This document shows positions 17,801-30,900 of a DNA stretch of 64,000 nucleotides, piece by piece. Numbering within the stretch: the stretch's first letter is position 1; each line of letters begins with the position of its first letter. This DNA is from Aptenodytes patagonicus (taxonomy: Eukaryota; Chordata; Aves; Sphenisciformes; Spheniscidae). The stretch lies in NCBI RefSeq assembly GCF_965638725.1, contig NC_134950.1, positions 108,336,802-108,400,801 of the forward strand, read 5' to 3'. Under the pieces are notes generated by a model, which made no database searches, had not been told where the DNA came from, and was given only the letters and a program-made list of their open reading frames with translations. Position numbers and translations under genes: made by a program.

Positions 17801-20800
17801 CAGAGGGAGTTCATCTGGGCCTGTCTTCCGTTAGAAAGTCTGTGGGACTCTTCTGTTCTGAATCAGAAGTGGGATGATTTTTTTTTTTTTCCACTTACAA
17901 ACTTAGAAGAAATGTAGTTTTACTCCTTATGAAAGAAAGTATATATAATTCCATTCTAACTGACCTGTGGTTATACATAATCATATTCTATCTAAATGGC
18001 CTTTCTTTATAGATCTTCGTTTCTCCATTCTAGCTTCTTGTATGTTTGAGTGCTGTTTACTGCTTAATTCCATTTTTTAACCCCATATTTTTTAACACAT
18101 ATATGAGCTTGTTAAAAGGAGCACTATACAGAATATGACTTTCTTGCTTTCACTGGAGGTTTTTGTGATTATCTATACAGTGGATCCTGTCATGATCCAC
18201 TATATATAAGTAAATGTCACTGTCTAGAAGGAAATGAGAGATGAAATAATGGATTTACGGGTTTTGGAATCAACCAGATGGATAAAGCATGCATACGTGT
18301 TCCAAGTGTGACTGCAGAGGGGATCACAAACTTGGTTTCCCCTGCATACTTTTCATATTATCACAAGCAGGATGTTGTTGAGTCAAGGCTGTTTGTCCAG
18401 GTCATAGTAAATTTTCGTGCTGAATCTGACCACTAATTACAGAATTGAGAATTATTCTTGGAGTTCTCTAGTTTCATTGTTTGATATCTGATTATAAAAC
18501 AGTATTTAAGAACGAACACAGCGCAATTTAAAATTCATAGTCTGGTGGACTTACAGCGATGTGACATAACTTGATGCTTTGCTAATGGATGTAAGAAAAT
18601 TTTCTACAGCTTTAAAAGAAAGCAACCACAGCTTAAAAACTCCTGTGGTAATTAATAATAAACTAAGCTGTTAATAAAACAATAAAACAAGGAATTAATA
18701 AAAAAATTACAGCTTACAGAAATTATTGAAACTAAGGACAAGTTGTTCCAAAAATTGCAAAAAAGCCAATACAGAATTTAATTACACCATAAGTAATTTT
18801 TATGAATTAGTTTGAGTCAAGCCATATTAAGTAGGAAATTGTACCAAAGACTTATATATTCCCCAACTTACCTGTACAAGGGGGAATTTATATTATTCTC
18901 ATAGGAAAAAAGAATGAAGAATAATAGATCAGATTTCCTAGCTGGACCTGATTTCTGCTCCTACCAACACTTATATATTTTAGGAGTGATACAATGGGAA
19001 CTAAAAAGTCACTTTTAATATTAACATTGAAGGATGTGGTTGGAATTGGGTGAATAACTGCTGACATTTGTTCTATCCATGTAAATAACAACATGCTGTG
19101 ACTTGAACATATCTTTTTTCTTAATTGAGAAGGTAACCATAAGTCCAGTGGCACAAGTGTTTCCAAGCTTTTACGAGAGTGAGAAAGTGTGAAGAACTGA
19201 TATTCTAGAGTTCAACATATGAGGGCATGAGAGCCTAAGGGAAGCCAATAGTCTCCACCTGGAAGACGAGAACAGTCCAGTCTAATGTACAATGCAGCAA
19301 TAGCAACTGTGTGCTTTATTAACAGAGCAGCTAAGAGTGACTTAACCTTTTTGGAGTTCAGCTGTCTCAGAACAGAAGACAAGGCACCTTGAGGCCAGTG
19401 AATTAGCTACATTATTTAAAGGTAGGCCCCCATGAGTATAAGTAAGGCTGAACAAAATCTTTCCATACTTGTCTTAAAAGGAGTTTAACAGGAAAAAGCA
19501 CCTTTGCATGGGTTAAACACAATGTGCCAAATTGTCTGTCATTTCAAAAGAGGAGCTTATTTTGCACAATGGATTTTTTGTTTATTTATTACATTTTGTA
19601 TCTCAGTGAAAGAGCTGTACATGGCCCTGTACATTTTCAGTTGTGTGACTGGCTGTTTTTATCACAACAAGTTCTTGCTTGCCTATATCTGGATAATCCA
19701 TCATATCACTTATTTGAGCACTACTTTCAGAACTCTGGCTTTAATTTACTGGAAAAATGTAGCATACCATACTGGTTCAAATATAACTTAGAAGTGTCTA
19801 CTAACTCAAGAGACTCTTTGTTAGTTGTAGGTACACTGTGTAGTTGCCATTTAGAAACAGGCAGATTTCCTGTACTCAGAGGATTGGTTTGTATTTTACA
19901 TGTTACCCCGTGTGAAGACTAGCTTTAAAGTGTGCTGGCCAGGAGGTATAGTTCTTCCTGTAATCTCTTTTGCTCTGATGTCAATGAGCTGGAGAAAACA
20001 ATTCACTGAATCCCTTTCAAAGGAACAGCTTATTTCCCCACTTGCTGTTTCTCAGGAAAGAGAACAACCCTATTTATTAAGTTTTTGTTGGTCAGTGAAA
20101 TGGAAAATGAATTGTTCTAACAATGCTAATTATGATTTATACTTTTTTTTTTTTGGTATTAGGTTCTTGGGTAACTCAGAGGATAGGTGAGAAGATGGTA
20201 TTTTTACTATGGATAATGTCTTCCTGTCTGGTGTGTTATTGACAGCGTTTTAGTGGGAGCAGACACAAAAGCACTGCTGAATAGATTGAATGATTTTTAG
20301 ATCCCAGATAGCATTATAAATACTAAAGGACAAGGGAATGGTTTAGCATCTGATGCTATACTTGGTATAAGCTATTGTCTTACTCTAGAATGGAACCCAG
20401 TTTATTTCAGTAGTACTGCTCAGTAGGGATTAATCTCATTTGAATTCACTTAGATGATGTAGACCTCTGCATTTATGTTAGCCATATTAGACTCTTTTAA
20501 TGCTAAAGGAGACAAATAGGAGAGAATAGGCACCTGAGCTATTTTACATGTCTTAGTTTGGGAGAAAAGGAGCTGCATGCTTGACCTGTTTGTTCTCTCT
20601 ACTGAGTATACAGGGAACACAAAAGAACTATAAAGGGACTATGAAAGAAAATTAGCCCAGCTATCTGCACTTTATTAGCTGGAAGAAGAAACAGAACTTT
20701 TGGTAGTATCTTTGCAGCAAGCCCACTGATTTTAGCATTGCTGCAATACTTATGTTTCCTTAGTCACACCCACCATTTACTACATTAAAAATTAATTTTC

Positions 20801-23800
20801 CATTTTTTAAAGGGTCTTTTTTTGGGTTCTGTTTGATGCTGACTACAAACCTATGCATCATGTTTCTGAGGAGCTAGAAAGGCTCAAGAAACAAAGAGAG
20901 AAGGTAGTGAAAGGCTTTCTCAAACCCTGTTGTTAAAAGCAAAATGAAAACATTCAGATATGGGTAAATATTACTTGCTATTCTTTCTGTAACATAAATA
21001 TTAACAACACTAAAGTTTGCTTTTAATCTTCTCTGTGTCTTATTGGAAAATGTCATCATTTGTGACATGTACCTAATCTTAGACCTGGTAAGAGATCAGC
21101 AGACAAAAGCTTAAGTGCATGGAGAATGAACTTTTTTCCAAGTTAAGATGAACTACCCAGTTGAGACTATGGTTTTGAAAATGTATGGATGTGTATGCAG
21201 TTGTAAATATCCTATAACCCATGTGTAAATCTGTCATGTTTAGTGACACAGTTTCCCTACTTTCCTGTAAAGCATATGTAATGAATTAATATCAGGCAAA
21301 TAAATTGTATTGTTGGCCATGAGTTACTTTGGACCAAAATAGATTATACTGGAGGCAACAGAAGGAGAGAACAATTGGGAAATGTTTAAGGAGCTAGGAG
21401 CAACAATGTTAAATCTATGTCAACATGATTTGAAGAAAGGTTTGTGTGCTTGATCTCTTGCCAATCTTTTCCCCAAATCTATTGGTTTGTTAAATAAAAA
21501 ATAATTAGCCCTACCAAGACACCTTGCCTCACATATCTCTGTAGACCACCATTACTACAACAATGCTTCTAATTCAGCGTTTGAAGATCAAAAACATTGC
21601 AACGTAAGAAAAGGGAAAAAGTTTATTTCTCACTGTGATTTCAGTACATTTCCCTCAGCAAGCATTCCACTCTAAGATAACTCTCAGAAAACCGATGGAA
21701 ATCAATGGGAAACTTCACCATACTTCACTGGCCTTTTGGAACAAATGTGGGAAAGTTAGTTACTGGTTCTCTTTTGCTGGCTTCTTTATCATTTGGTAAA
21801 ACCTAGCACATTGTGTCTCTTTTCTTCCATACAAATGGTGAGAACGTAATCAAAGGTTTAAAGAAGTGCCAGAGAATCTGGGGACTCCAAGTGTGTAATA
21901 ACGCAAGTACAGTTTAGGACAGGTCAGACAGAAGCTTTACTACTGTGATCATAGTGAGAGAACATTTGGACAGCATCTGCCCCTCTGCTCCCCTGTTATG
22001 TCTCAAGTGATTGCAGAGACCCAGCCTATATACTGTTTCAGAAAAAAAGAAAGAGGTGAGGAAAATAACCATTTCAATGTTAACAAGGCAAGGTATCCAT
22101 CCCTGGGAGGGATGGACTCCTTAAGTAGATTGTTAACTGCCACAATTCTAAGATAAAATCAAATAGTAATAAATAATGTGTCAGTATGGAGAGATGGCTC
22201 TTGGTAAAGCCTATGGAAGTGGCACACTCAGTGTTAGCTCAGAAGTACGGAGTTGGAAAGAATCACAGACTCTTAGCTTTTAGTCGAAAGGAATGTTCTA
22301 GTTAGGATAAACTTCTTAGCCAGACTGCTCAAATCTTAAATGTTAATAACTTTACCACCACAGAAGGGAGATAGAAATAACATGGAGATGGAAAGGCAGA
22401 GAAAAAGAAGTAAAAACACACAAGGGAAATGTGTAAAGGAAGTAAAATACACAAGGAAAGCCAGAAAGAGGAAAGAGAAGAGCCCCAAAACAGGACTAGG
22501 TCCTTTGGGCTATGTACAGCCAAGGAATTGAATTGCGTTAGGCTGAAGGAGGAGGTCAGTGCTTCCTCTTTTCAATGTCTGAGTTGTTTGGGCTATACAG
22601 ACTGTGCTTTGCTCAGTGCTCTAGGGTTAAATCATGGTGGTGGGAGCTACTATTTTAAGTTGCCAAGCCAGCAAACAACTTCATAATATACACCATTCTT
22701 TGCTCTTTTATAACATTTTGTAGTTTATTATGTTTCATTTTACTAATCCATTCATTGACCAGCAATCAATGGATTGCAATCTCTAAGTACCTTTCCTGTG
22801 TTCTAAAATAGTAGCGTGGTCAGGATAATTACTACAGAGCACCTGAGGCAAAAGCTTTTGCTCCCTGTTGTTAATGTGTATTTGTGTCAGAGCTCAAAGC
22901 CTACTTTATATCAGGCTACTTTCCAAATGAACTTGATGCTTTCCTTTCTGTACTGCTGCTGAGGTGACTCCCTGCTTCTGGTCTGAAAGCCATGTTGTAC
23001 CTTCTAGGACTGGGTTTCAATCTTTGGTGGCACACTATTCTGACAAACAGTAGTTGCTGATCTAATACTGCATATGGGTAAAGAAATCACAAGAAGAGAT
23101 GCGTAAGGTATTTTTGCTTTGGTGTGCTTGATTTTGATTCTTGCTCTGATGGATAGCAACTTAACTCCCTAAGTTCAATACTATAATCTTGCTACCACCT
23201 GAAATAGGAGCAATTGTTTTCCACACCTCAGGGACTTTTTTTTTTTCACAAACTGCTGCCTGTAGATCACTTTATACCTGCTGGCTACTGGCATGCCTCA
23301 AAGGAAAATGTCTGTAGTTCAGCATGCACTTGACAATTCCTCTCAGATCCTTTATGTTAGTTTCTAGCCTTCTTGCATTCAAAATTTCTTAAAAAGAATG
23401 AAGTAAGCTGAAGGTTTTTGTACAAAAAATCGGTATAGATATAGTAATAACAATATCAAACTCTTTCAAATATATTATCAATATCAAATATCAATATTAT
23501 GCTATTAACATTAGTATGAAATATATGCTATGAATAGCTACCTATTATTAAAATAAATTCCCAGAGACTTTAACAGTGGTGAAACAGGGGATGTTGCAGC
23601 ATTTCATGTAATTCATACTTTCTTGTATAAAAGGATGGTATTCAGAGTACAAAATACAACTTTTCTATAGCTTGATCTATGGAATTAATTTATTACTTAC
23701 TTGGTTACAAATAAAATTATTAGAAGTATTTTGATACAGATTAGGTGGAATGGAATGGAAAAATAGTTTGATCTAATTGTAAGGTAAGTGCATTTTATTG

Positions 23801-26800
23801 TTGTTTTTTTGAAGTTTATGCTTCATTAAAGAGGGTATTTTAGATTTTAGGAATATGGTACTTTGGGGGAGAAGGGAAGAGTCTGAGCTCCATAAGGTTG
23901 TACTTGAACAGTCTTCTATTTCAGCTTGCAGTTGTACCCATATGCATACCTTAATTATGCAATTTCCGTATGTGTGGTAAATGGAAGTTTTCTTACTTGC
24001 TGTCTTTATGGAGAAAATATGTACATCGAGCATTTGTGAATGTTTTTACTCTTTTTTTCTCTTTTTCAACCAAATTTTTATTAAATTACCTTTTTTTACA
24101 AGATTGACATTGATAGAAAAAAATACACTTAAATACTATTTTTTTTCCAAAAATGATTTAAAATTTGTGTTTTGAAACATAATTCCTGTACTAATCCTGG
24201 AAATCCTTACAACAGCAGCAATTGTATTGTACTGTGAGTCAGTAGAGAGAGAGGCATTAGTTTTCTATCTTTTATTGAAAGGACGTTAATTGCTCTGTTT
24301 GCATTCTCCATTTGGAAAATCTAGTTCCCTTCTATGCTGCCTTCACCTTTTGTTGCTATGCGGGAAATCCAGCAGCACGCTACTTGTAATGTGTTTTGTG
24401 TGCTTGTGGGAAAAGTTGGATTAGTAATCCTGTTTCTTGCTTGTCAAGAGAAGCATTAAGATCTAATAATTGAATATGTATCATGAAAAATAACTGGAAA
24501 ACACTGTGCTGAAGTTTTAATCAGTAGGACTTTAGAATTTTGTTCTTTGCTTCTATGCTAACACAGTTTTTATTTGTATTCCTTGTTTGCCTTTCTGAAG
24601 AAACACAAGGTGATTGAGAGAGGGGTAGTAGCATACTCCTTTATATGATATTTTTTTGAGGTATAGTGAAGTTAAAATTAATCTAATAAAGCATAGGGGG
24701 ATTGAAGGTAGTCTTTGGCTTGCCAAGTCCTCTAGTGTAGGGCCTTCACAATGGTTCTAATTTTGGAATATATCTGATAGAGCAATACTGAAAAAAAAGG
24801 TGTCACCGCAGCCTAGGCCCTAAAACCTGACAAGCTGTGATGTTTCCTCAAGACTGTGCTCATGTAAATACAATTTAAATCAACCAGGCTCTGGACATTT
24901 GTCAAGAAATTAAACCAGTCTTTGTCTATTAAGGAAAGTAAATCCCCTGTGCCATTCTCAAAGCTGAAATAGAAAGAAAGCCTTTATCCCAACAAGAAGT
25001 AATGTGAACTTGAGGCACTTGCTATTTAAATTGTTCAAAGTAAGTTTCAAGGTATTCAGTTGAATCCACCAGAACAGAGATTTGCATAGACCTTTTGTAA
25101 TCAAAACAACGACATCTTTTCCCTTTCATTTCAACTTTTAATTAACTTGAAGTCCTTTACTAGTAGATAGTTCTGAAACTAGACACCTTAAATTTTCCAT
25201 TGGTGAATTGTGAACTGATTGCAATTGATCTGATAGAGCTTTTTATATATCCCCTTGTAGTTTCTTACTTTTAGAAGAAAAAAAGCTCTGAGGAACTGAA
25301 ACTGAATCTAGCTAGCAGGACATAATTTCTGAAGGGGAGTTACTAAAGAGCTAGCTCTGGGCTAAATTTACAACTTCTGTGTAAATGTAAAGAAACCACA
25401 TAAACCTCCTAGAGATCTGTTTGTTGTAACAACAGTAATCTGAACACCTTAAATTTTATTTTTCAATGGCAGGAATGCTAAAGAAATTAAACAAATGTAG
25501 TTCCTGTCTACCAAATTAAATGGTGCTTTTCAGAGAGAAATAGGGAAGGGGTAACCTTTATTTTCCTTCAAGATTTCCTCAGCCATGTGATCAAAATAGA
25601 ACAGGAACTGGTGTAATAATAAAGCAAGGGCTTTTTTTAGCCTTTAGTGTGCAGCTTGAAGATTCACAAAGTTGTACTTTTCAGTCTCTGAAAATGAGCG
25701 GCTGGCTTTCTACAGAGAATAAAGGAATACTTATTTTCTCCAGACCTGCTGTGGTTGACACAATTATGACACACTAAAAGAAGGTGATATGCTATTCAAG
25801 ATCATCTTTAGCCGTCCTGCTAGGGCCTATAAACTGTTTCCCCTTTCTGTTCAAGTGTGCTGTGGTTAGTCAGCAACTTTCCCAGCAAAAGTAGATCTTC
25901 AAAAAGAATGGGAATGGAGGGGAACAGGAGGCTTCCTGGACAAGCTTAAGGTAACATGTTTAGCGGTGAAAACAATGATGATGAATGATTGACAGAATAA
26001 TTGCCAAACTTGCATGAGACTGAGGAGGCTAGGGTCAGTAGGTTATCTCTTTTGACAAAATATTTAAGGATTTTGGCTTGTTTCTATATAGAATTTGGGA
26101 AAAATAGGAAAAAAAAAAAGAAAAGAGAAAGGTCCATGAGCTAGCATAAGTGTTTTCTATCTTGGTCTTTCTTTTCAATGACAGTGATGTCAGAGGTAAT
26201 ATGTTCCCATACATGGACTAGTTATTTTTATTAATATTGATTCAGAGCAACATGCGAATGTCACCAAATAATGGAAAACATTATTTCTTTTATCCTTTAC
26301 TATGTTTCATAATCATTTAAAGGCCTCCAATGAAAACAAGATTGTCCTGTACATAAGCACTCTTAAGCCACATTATTGTGAGTCAAACCCCGCCCTCAAG
26401 AAGTGTTAGCAGAGCCTCAGGTCTCATGTGTCCCAATGCAGTGCCCTAGCAAGGCTGCCTCTAATTATAACGTACACAAATAGTATTACACTCCATTAAA
26501 CTTAATTAGAGTTAGCATAATTCACAGCATTCAAAAGAGATTGGATTCTCACTTTATAAAAGCAGGCAAGACAGTGGGCATTTTTTACTTTATTTTTTTT
26601 AGATTTGCCAGGATTAGAATGACCTTGACTCTCAGCCAAGAACATTCCAAGTGAGCTAACAGCAGGAAACACATCCACTGTTGAGATCATCTTTGCAATC
26701 AGATAACAATTTGTTTCCATTTGTGAAAGTCATCCAGCCTCATTTAAGGACAATATTAGTGTACAGTATGTTCACAGCATGTTCTAATGGCACAGTGTGA

Positions 26801-27925
26801 AGGACACGAAAAGAAGTTGAAGAACCAGGATATACCTACTTTAAAAAAGTTATAAAATGATGCAATGCTATTTTTGCAAAATATTATAATGAAATGTCAC
26901 AGAGTTCATAGTTGTTACTCTAACTTTAAAATCTAACTTTGAGTTTCTTCCATTTTTCCCCACAGCTTAACTCCCCAAAACTCTCTTTTTGCCCACTATG
27001 TATGAGTGCATGCAGTTCAACCCCATCATAGATTTGGAATCAGAAACCATCGTTTGAGAACTCAGTCAAGACATTATCAAACTGCCCAGAGTAGTCATAT
27101 TTGACTAATTGATAATTAGAGAAACTGCATTCAAAAACAATTCAGGATACCAGTGCAAAAGAAGCAGTCCTGCTCTTCTGGTAAGTTTTAATTTTGATCC
27201 ATTTCATCATGCAATCATGCAATCTCTTCAGATTGTGCAGATTGGGATCAGGGATATGATGGGTGCTAGGGGAAGCACCTTTTGTGCAGAGCACCACCTT
27301 AAAGCACATATGAAAACGTGGCTTTAGCTTAAACCGCTCAAGGAGATGGCTGTGCTATGGTACCTGGCTGTGAACTGGAGTGACAGAAGTTTAGGTGTAT
27401 TCTCTGCCTCTTTGCATGGCTGAGTGAGGCAATTTCTTCAACTGCCTCTCCTACATATGCCCATGGATGCCTCTCAGATCCTGTAGATAGATGGAAAGGA
27501 GAGGAAGCTATTATAGTCTCACTAATTTGTGTGAAATGCTTTTCAAGAAAATTACTTGTAATTTTTGGAAGATCAGTCACAGAAATTCTTGGGAAAAAAG
27601 AGCAGAGGTAACAGCAGATATAAAAAATCAGAGGCTGTGCTACAGATGGCTTTATTGTTTTCCAGGATTCTGAACAGAACAGGAAGGCTTTACTTCTAAT
27701 AGCTTTGAACTCATTCAAATAATGTGTATGTTGGAAGACAGAGAAAGAGAGATTAGGGACAAAAATGCAATTTCAGTTAGGCTTAGCAGGTCACCATGAC
27801 GTACTCCTTTCTCCCCATCTTCCAAATCTTTGAGTCTTGGGAGTTAAGAGGAAAGCCTTACTTGGATTAATTAGGTGGTACTGTGATGAATTATAGTGAC
27901 AGTGACTTGAGACAAAGGCGACTCT

Positions 27926-27972
27926 TCTCTCTTCCCACTCTTCTGACTCTCTTCCCACTCTTCTTACTCTCT
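27926..27972 (+). repeat. Short tandem repeat, about 20-bp unit
   Basis: CTCTTCCCACTCTTCT is repeated twice with GA/TA linkers and flanked by partial copies. Confidence 0.8.
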
Positions 27973-30900
27973 TTTCATTGCTGAATATAAAGATATTTCT
28001 TAGGGGCAGGAAGCAACAGCCTTTTTTAGATGATATTGCTGAAGAAAAAGTGAGCTACTAGGTCCCCAAAGACTTCACAAATCAAAGAGGATTTCAGTGC
28101 CAGTTGTGGAAGAAGGATTTGGAGGGTGCTGGCAAGTCTACTCTTATTGTGGAATCAGGGAGAAGCATACTTGGCTTTTAAGGGACTTAAAGCTAGACAG
28201 ACCACATGCCTTTATGCGTAGTTTTTGTTTTCTGAAAAATCAATCTTTCTTAATCTCATAATTGAAGAATGAGTGAGATTTTGATTTTTTTTTTTTTTAC
28301 TTTCATTTTGTAGGGCTAATTCTGATTTTACAATGACAGTGATTTAGGACTAATTCTACCACAGTAAAAGGGGCTGTGCCAGTGCAGAAACAGTTTCAGG
28401 GAACTGATAATCAGTATGTTTAATTGCCTGTTTATCTTCTTTCTTGGGCTCTATGCCCGTCTCTGCCACTGCCTTCTTTTCCTCAAGTTAATGTGCATAT
28501 TGTTTAGCTTTTAGGTAGCACTGGGTGTGCTTTAGGGCTCAAGTAACTAATCTATCAAAGTATGCCAGGTAGAATTTGCTATATGGCCGCAAATTGTTTG
28601 TAGTAATTATTAAAGGAGCCTCAGTAAAACTCATTTTACATTACTAATATTGTACAGTGATGAAAACACTGAACATATTTCCATGAGCTTTTTGTGATGA
28701 ACCTTGTTCTACATATGGAAATCTCTTGTAGTGAAGTTCAAGCTTTTGTCCTACCATGACTTTTGTGCTTTCAAAGTCTTGTATTTGCAGGTACTGAACT
28801 TATTTCTACATGGCAGTGTACAGATCTGGTGAGTCATTAGAGAATTGTTGGATGAATATCTGCAAAGGCCACCACTCCTGCTATCTCAACTTTCTTAATT
28901 TTAAGCATTTGTCTTCTGCTATAAAGCGTAAATGACTTATACTTACTAAAATGACTGTGGCAAGTCAAACTGCACATTATCTATTTTCAGCTGTTTTCAG
29001 ACTGTTTTTTTCCCCTGGATGCTCACTGCAATATCCTTCTATTCTCTGCATTCCTTTAGGCATTCAGTTCTGATGTTTCAAGCTCAAAGTTTCTTGTTTG
29101 TGTGAGTACAACTAACAGGGCACGTGAGTATTTAGTCTTGGGGCATTCTTATGTTTATCCTCATGGGGCCCTTTGCTGTTTGCTGTTATGTGACTGAACA
29201 CACAATTCTGGCTTCAAAAGTTTCTTTTAGGCCTCTGTAAATACTGAATAAACTGCCACTATCATGAACCATTTGTGTAATCTATGTTACATTAAAGCTT
29301 CTGGCTAACTTTGATACCCTGTCTGTTTGATAAATGATGTACTGTGAGTGTTTTATAATCTTACTGAAATGCATACACTGGCAGGATAATCTAAATAGAT
29401 GTTTAGAACTTGCATAATCAGGAATTTGACCATTTGTATGTCACCTTTTCTTTCTCAGAAAATAAAAACTTCAATTCAAATGCACCAGGTGGTTCTTCAC
29501 AGGAAATATTAGCCTACTTAGATCTCCAATTTTCTTACTATTTAAGCAGATAAAGACCCACTGTTGAATGCAGACCGTCAGTAGGTTCCAAGTTAAACAG
29601 TGGACCACAGCTTCAGTTTAAAATTCGTATGTTGTTTTCACCACTTTAGAAGCCTGCCAATGTTCTGATTGGTGCTGCTATCACGATCTGTAAAACTGAG
29701 ACCCACAGAGACTATTAGCTAGAACCAAAACGTGCCATTCAGAAGACATTGTCCAGAATACTAGTCCTGAAAACACTGGCTAAGTTACTATGTGGCTCTA
29801 CAGGAATGGAAATTCTGTCATTACTGAGTAACATGTTTTTTTCAGGTGCCTGAAACATGCCATGAGTCTCGACATATGTTGCTGCCTTGTAGTCAAGGAT
29901 TCCCATTGCTTTTATGACTGACAAACTCCATAGTCACAAGACTTTGTATTCCCATGATACTTTTTAGCAGCTTGACTCCAGCTCTTTTTCTGATGAGCTG
30001 ATAGCCAAGTTCTGTGGCTTTTTCAGACTACCAGCTCTAGGGCAATAAATCTGGAAGTCCTGGTTAGTGCTAAAAGTGTCTTATTTACCCATAGCCTGAA
30101 TAGCAGACTTTGGCTATCTGTGCCTTGACAGTAACATTCTGTGATGGCAATGCAGGAAGCACAAGGGACTCCAGCCATCCAAGTAGGCTTCTAAGAGTCA
30201 GCTGTTTTAAGATTTGCTGGCATTTTGCCAAACTTACAGATTGTGTTGAAAAGGTTCAGTTGATTTTTTTTTTTAATAGACATTTGCTTTATTTGTAAGG
30301 ATTTTTTAAAGATGACTGCTTCTGAATGTGTGTCATTTTTTGTTCCACTTAGTGAAAAATCTAAATATATCTTAGTTGCAGGAGTCTAGGAACCCATGAT
30401 TTGCCTTACAAGTATTCCTGTTTCTTAGAGAGAATTGATTGGCTACATTAAGAAAGTATTGGGAAATCCACCTCCTTTTGTGCTCTTTTTAGTATTAAAA
30501 ACGTCAGAATAAGGCTACTTGGGGAGCTGCAGAATTTGCCTGGGCCCATTTTCCATGATTGAGAAGTATTAAGAAACATCTGTTTTCTTTCTGTTGTTTG
30601 CAGAGCATCAGAACAGACTCTGGCAAATGCAAAAAGGTAACATAAAATGTTGCAACATCATTGTAAGTCTTTTAAATGTATTTATAATGAGCAGGTCATT
30701 CTGTACTGGAAGAATGTCAAAGCTTGAAAGATGATCAAATTTGGAAACAACTTCATTCAACCCTCCTAGTAAATTGGGTTATTGGGCAAAGTTTCCTACG
30801 TGAATGATCTAAGCTAGCTAGGGGATGCACTCTAAATTCTTATGGGAATTTACTTCATTAAATTATCTTTTAGTGTCATTTGAACAACCAACAATAACAA

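Noticed and set aside
22260..22330. A stretch beginning AATCACAGACTCTTAG that loosely resembles a reversed CR1 3' end
   Set aside because: Only a few words agree and neither the terminal repeat nor the coding end block can be followed.
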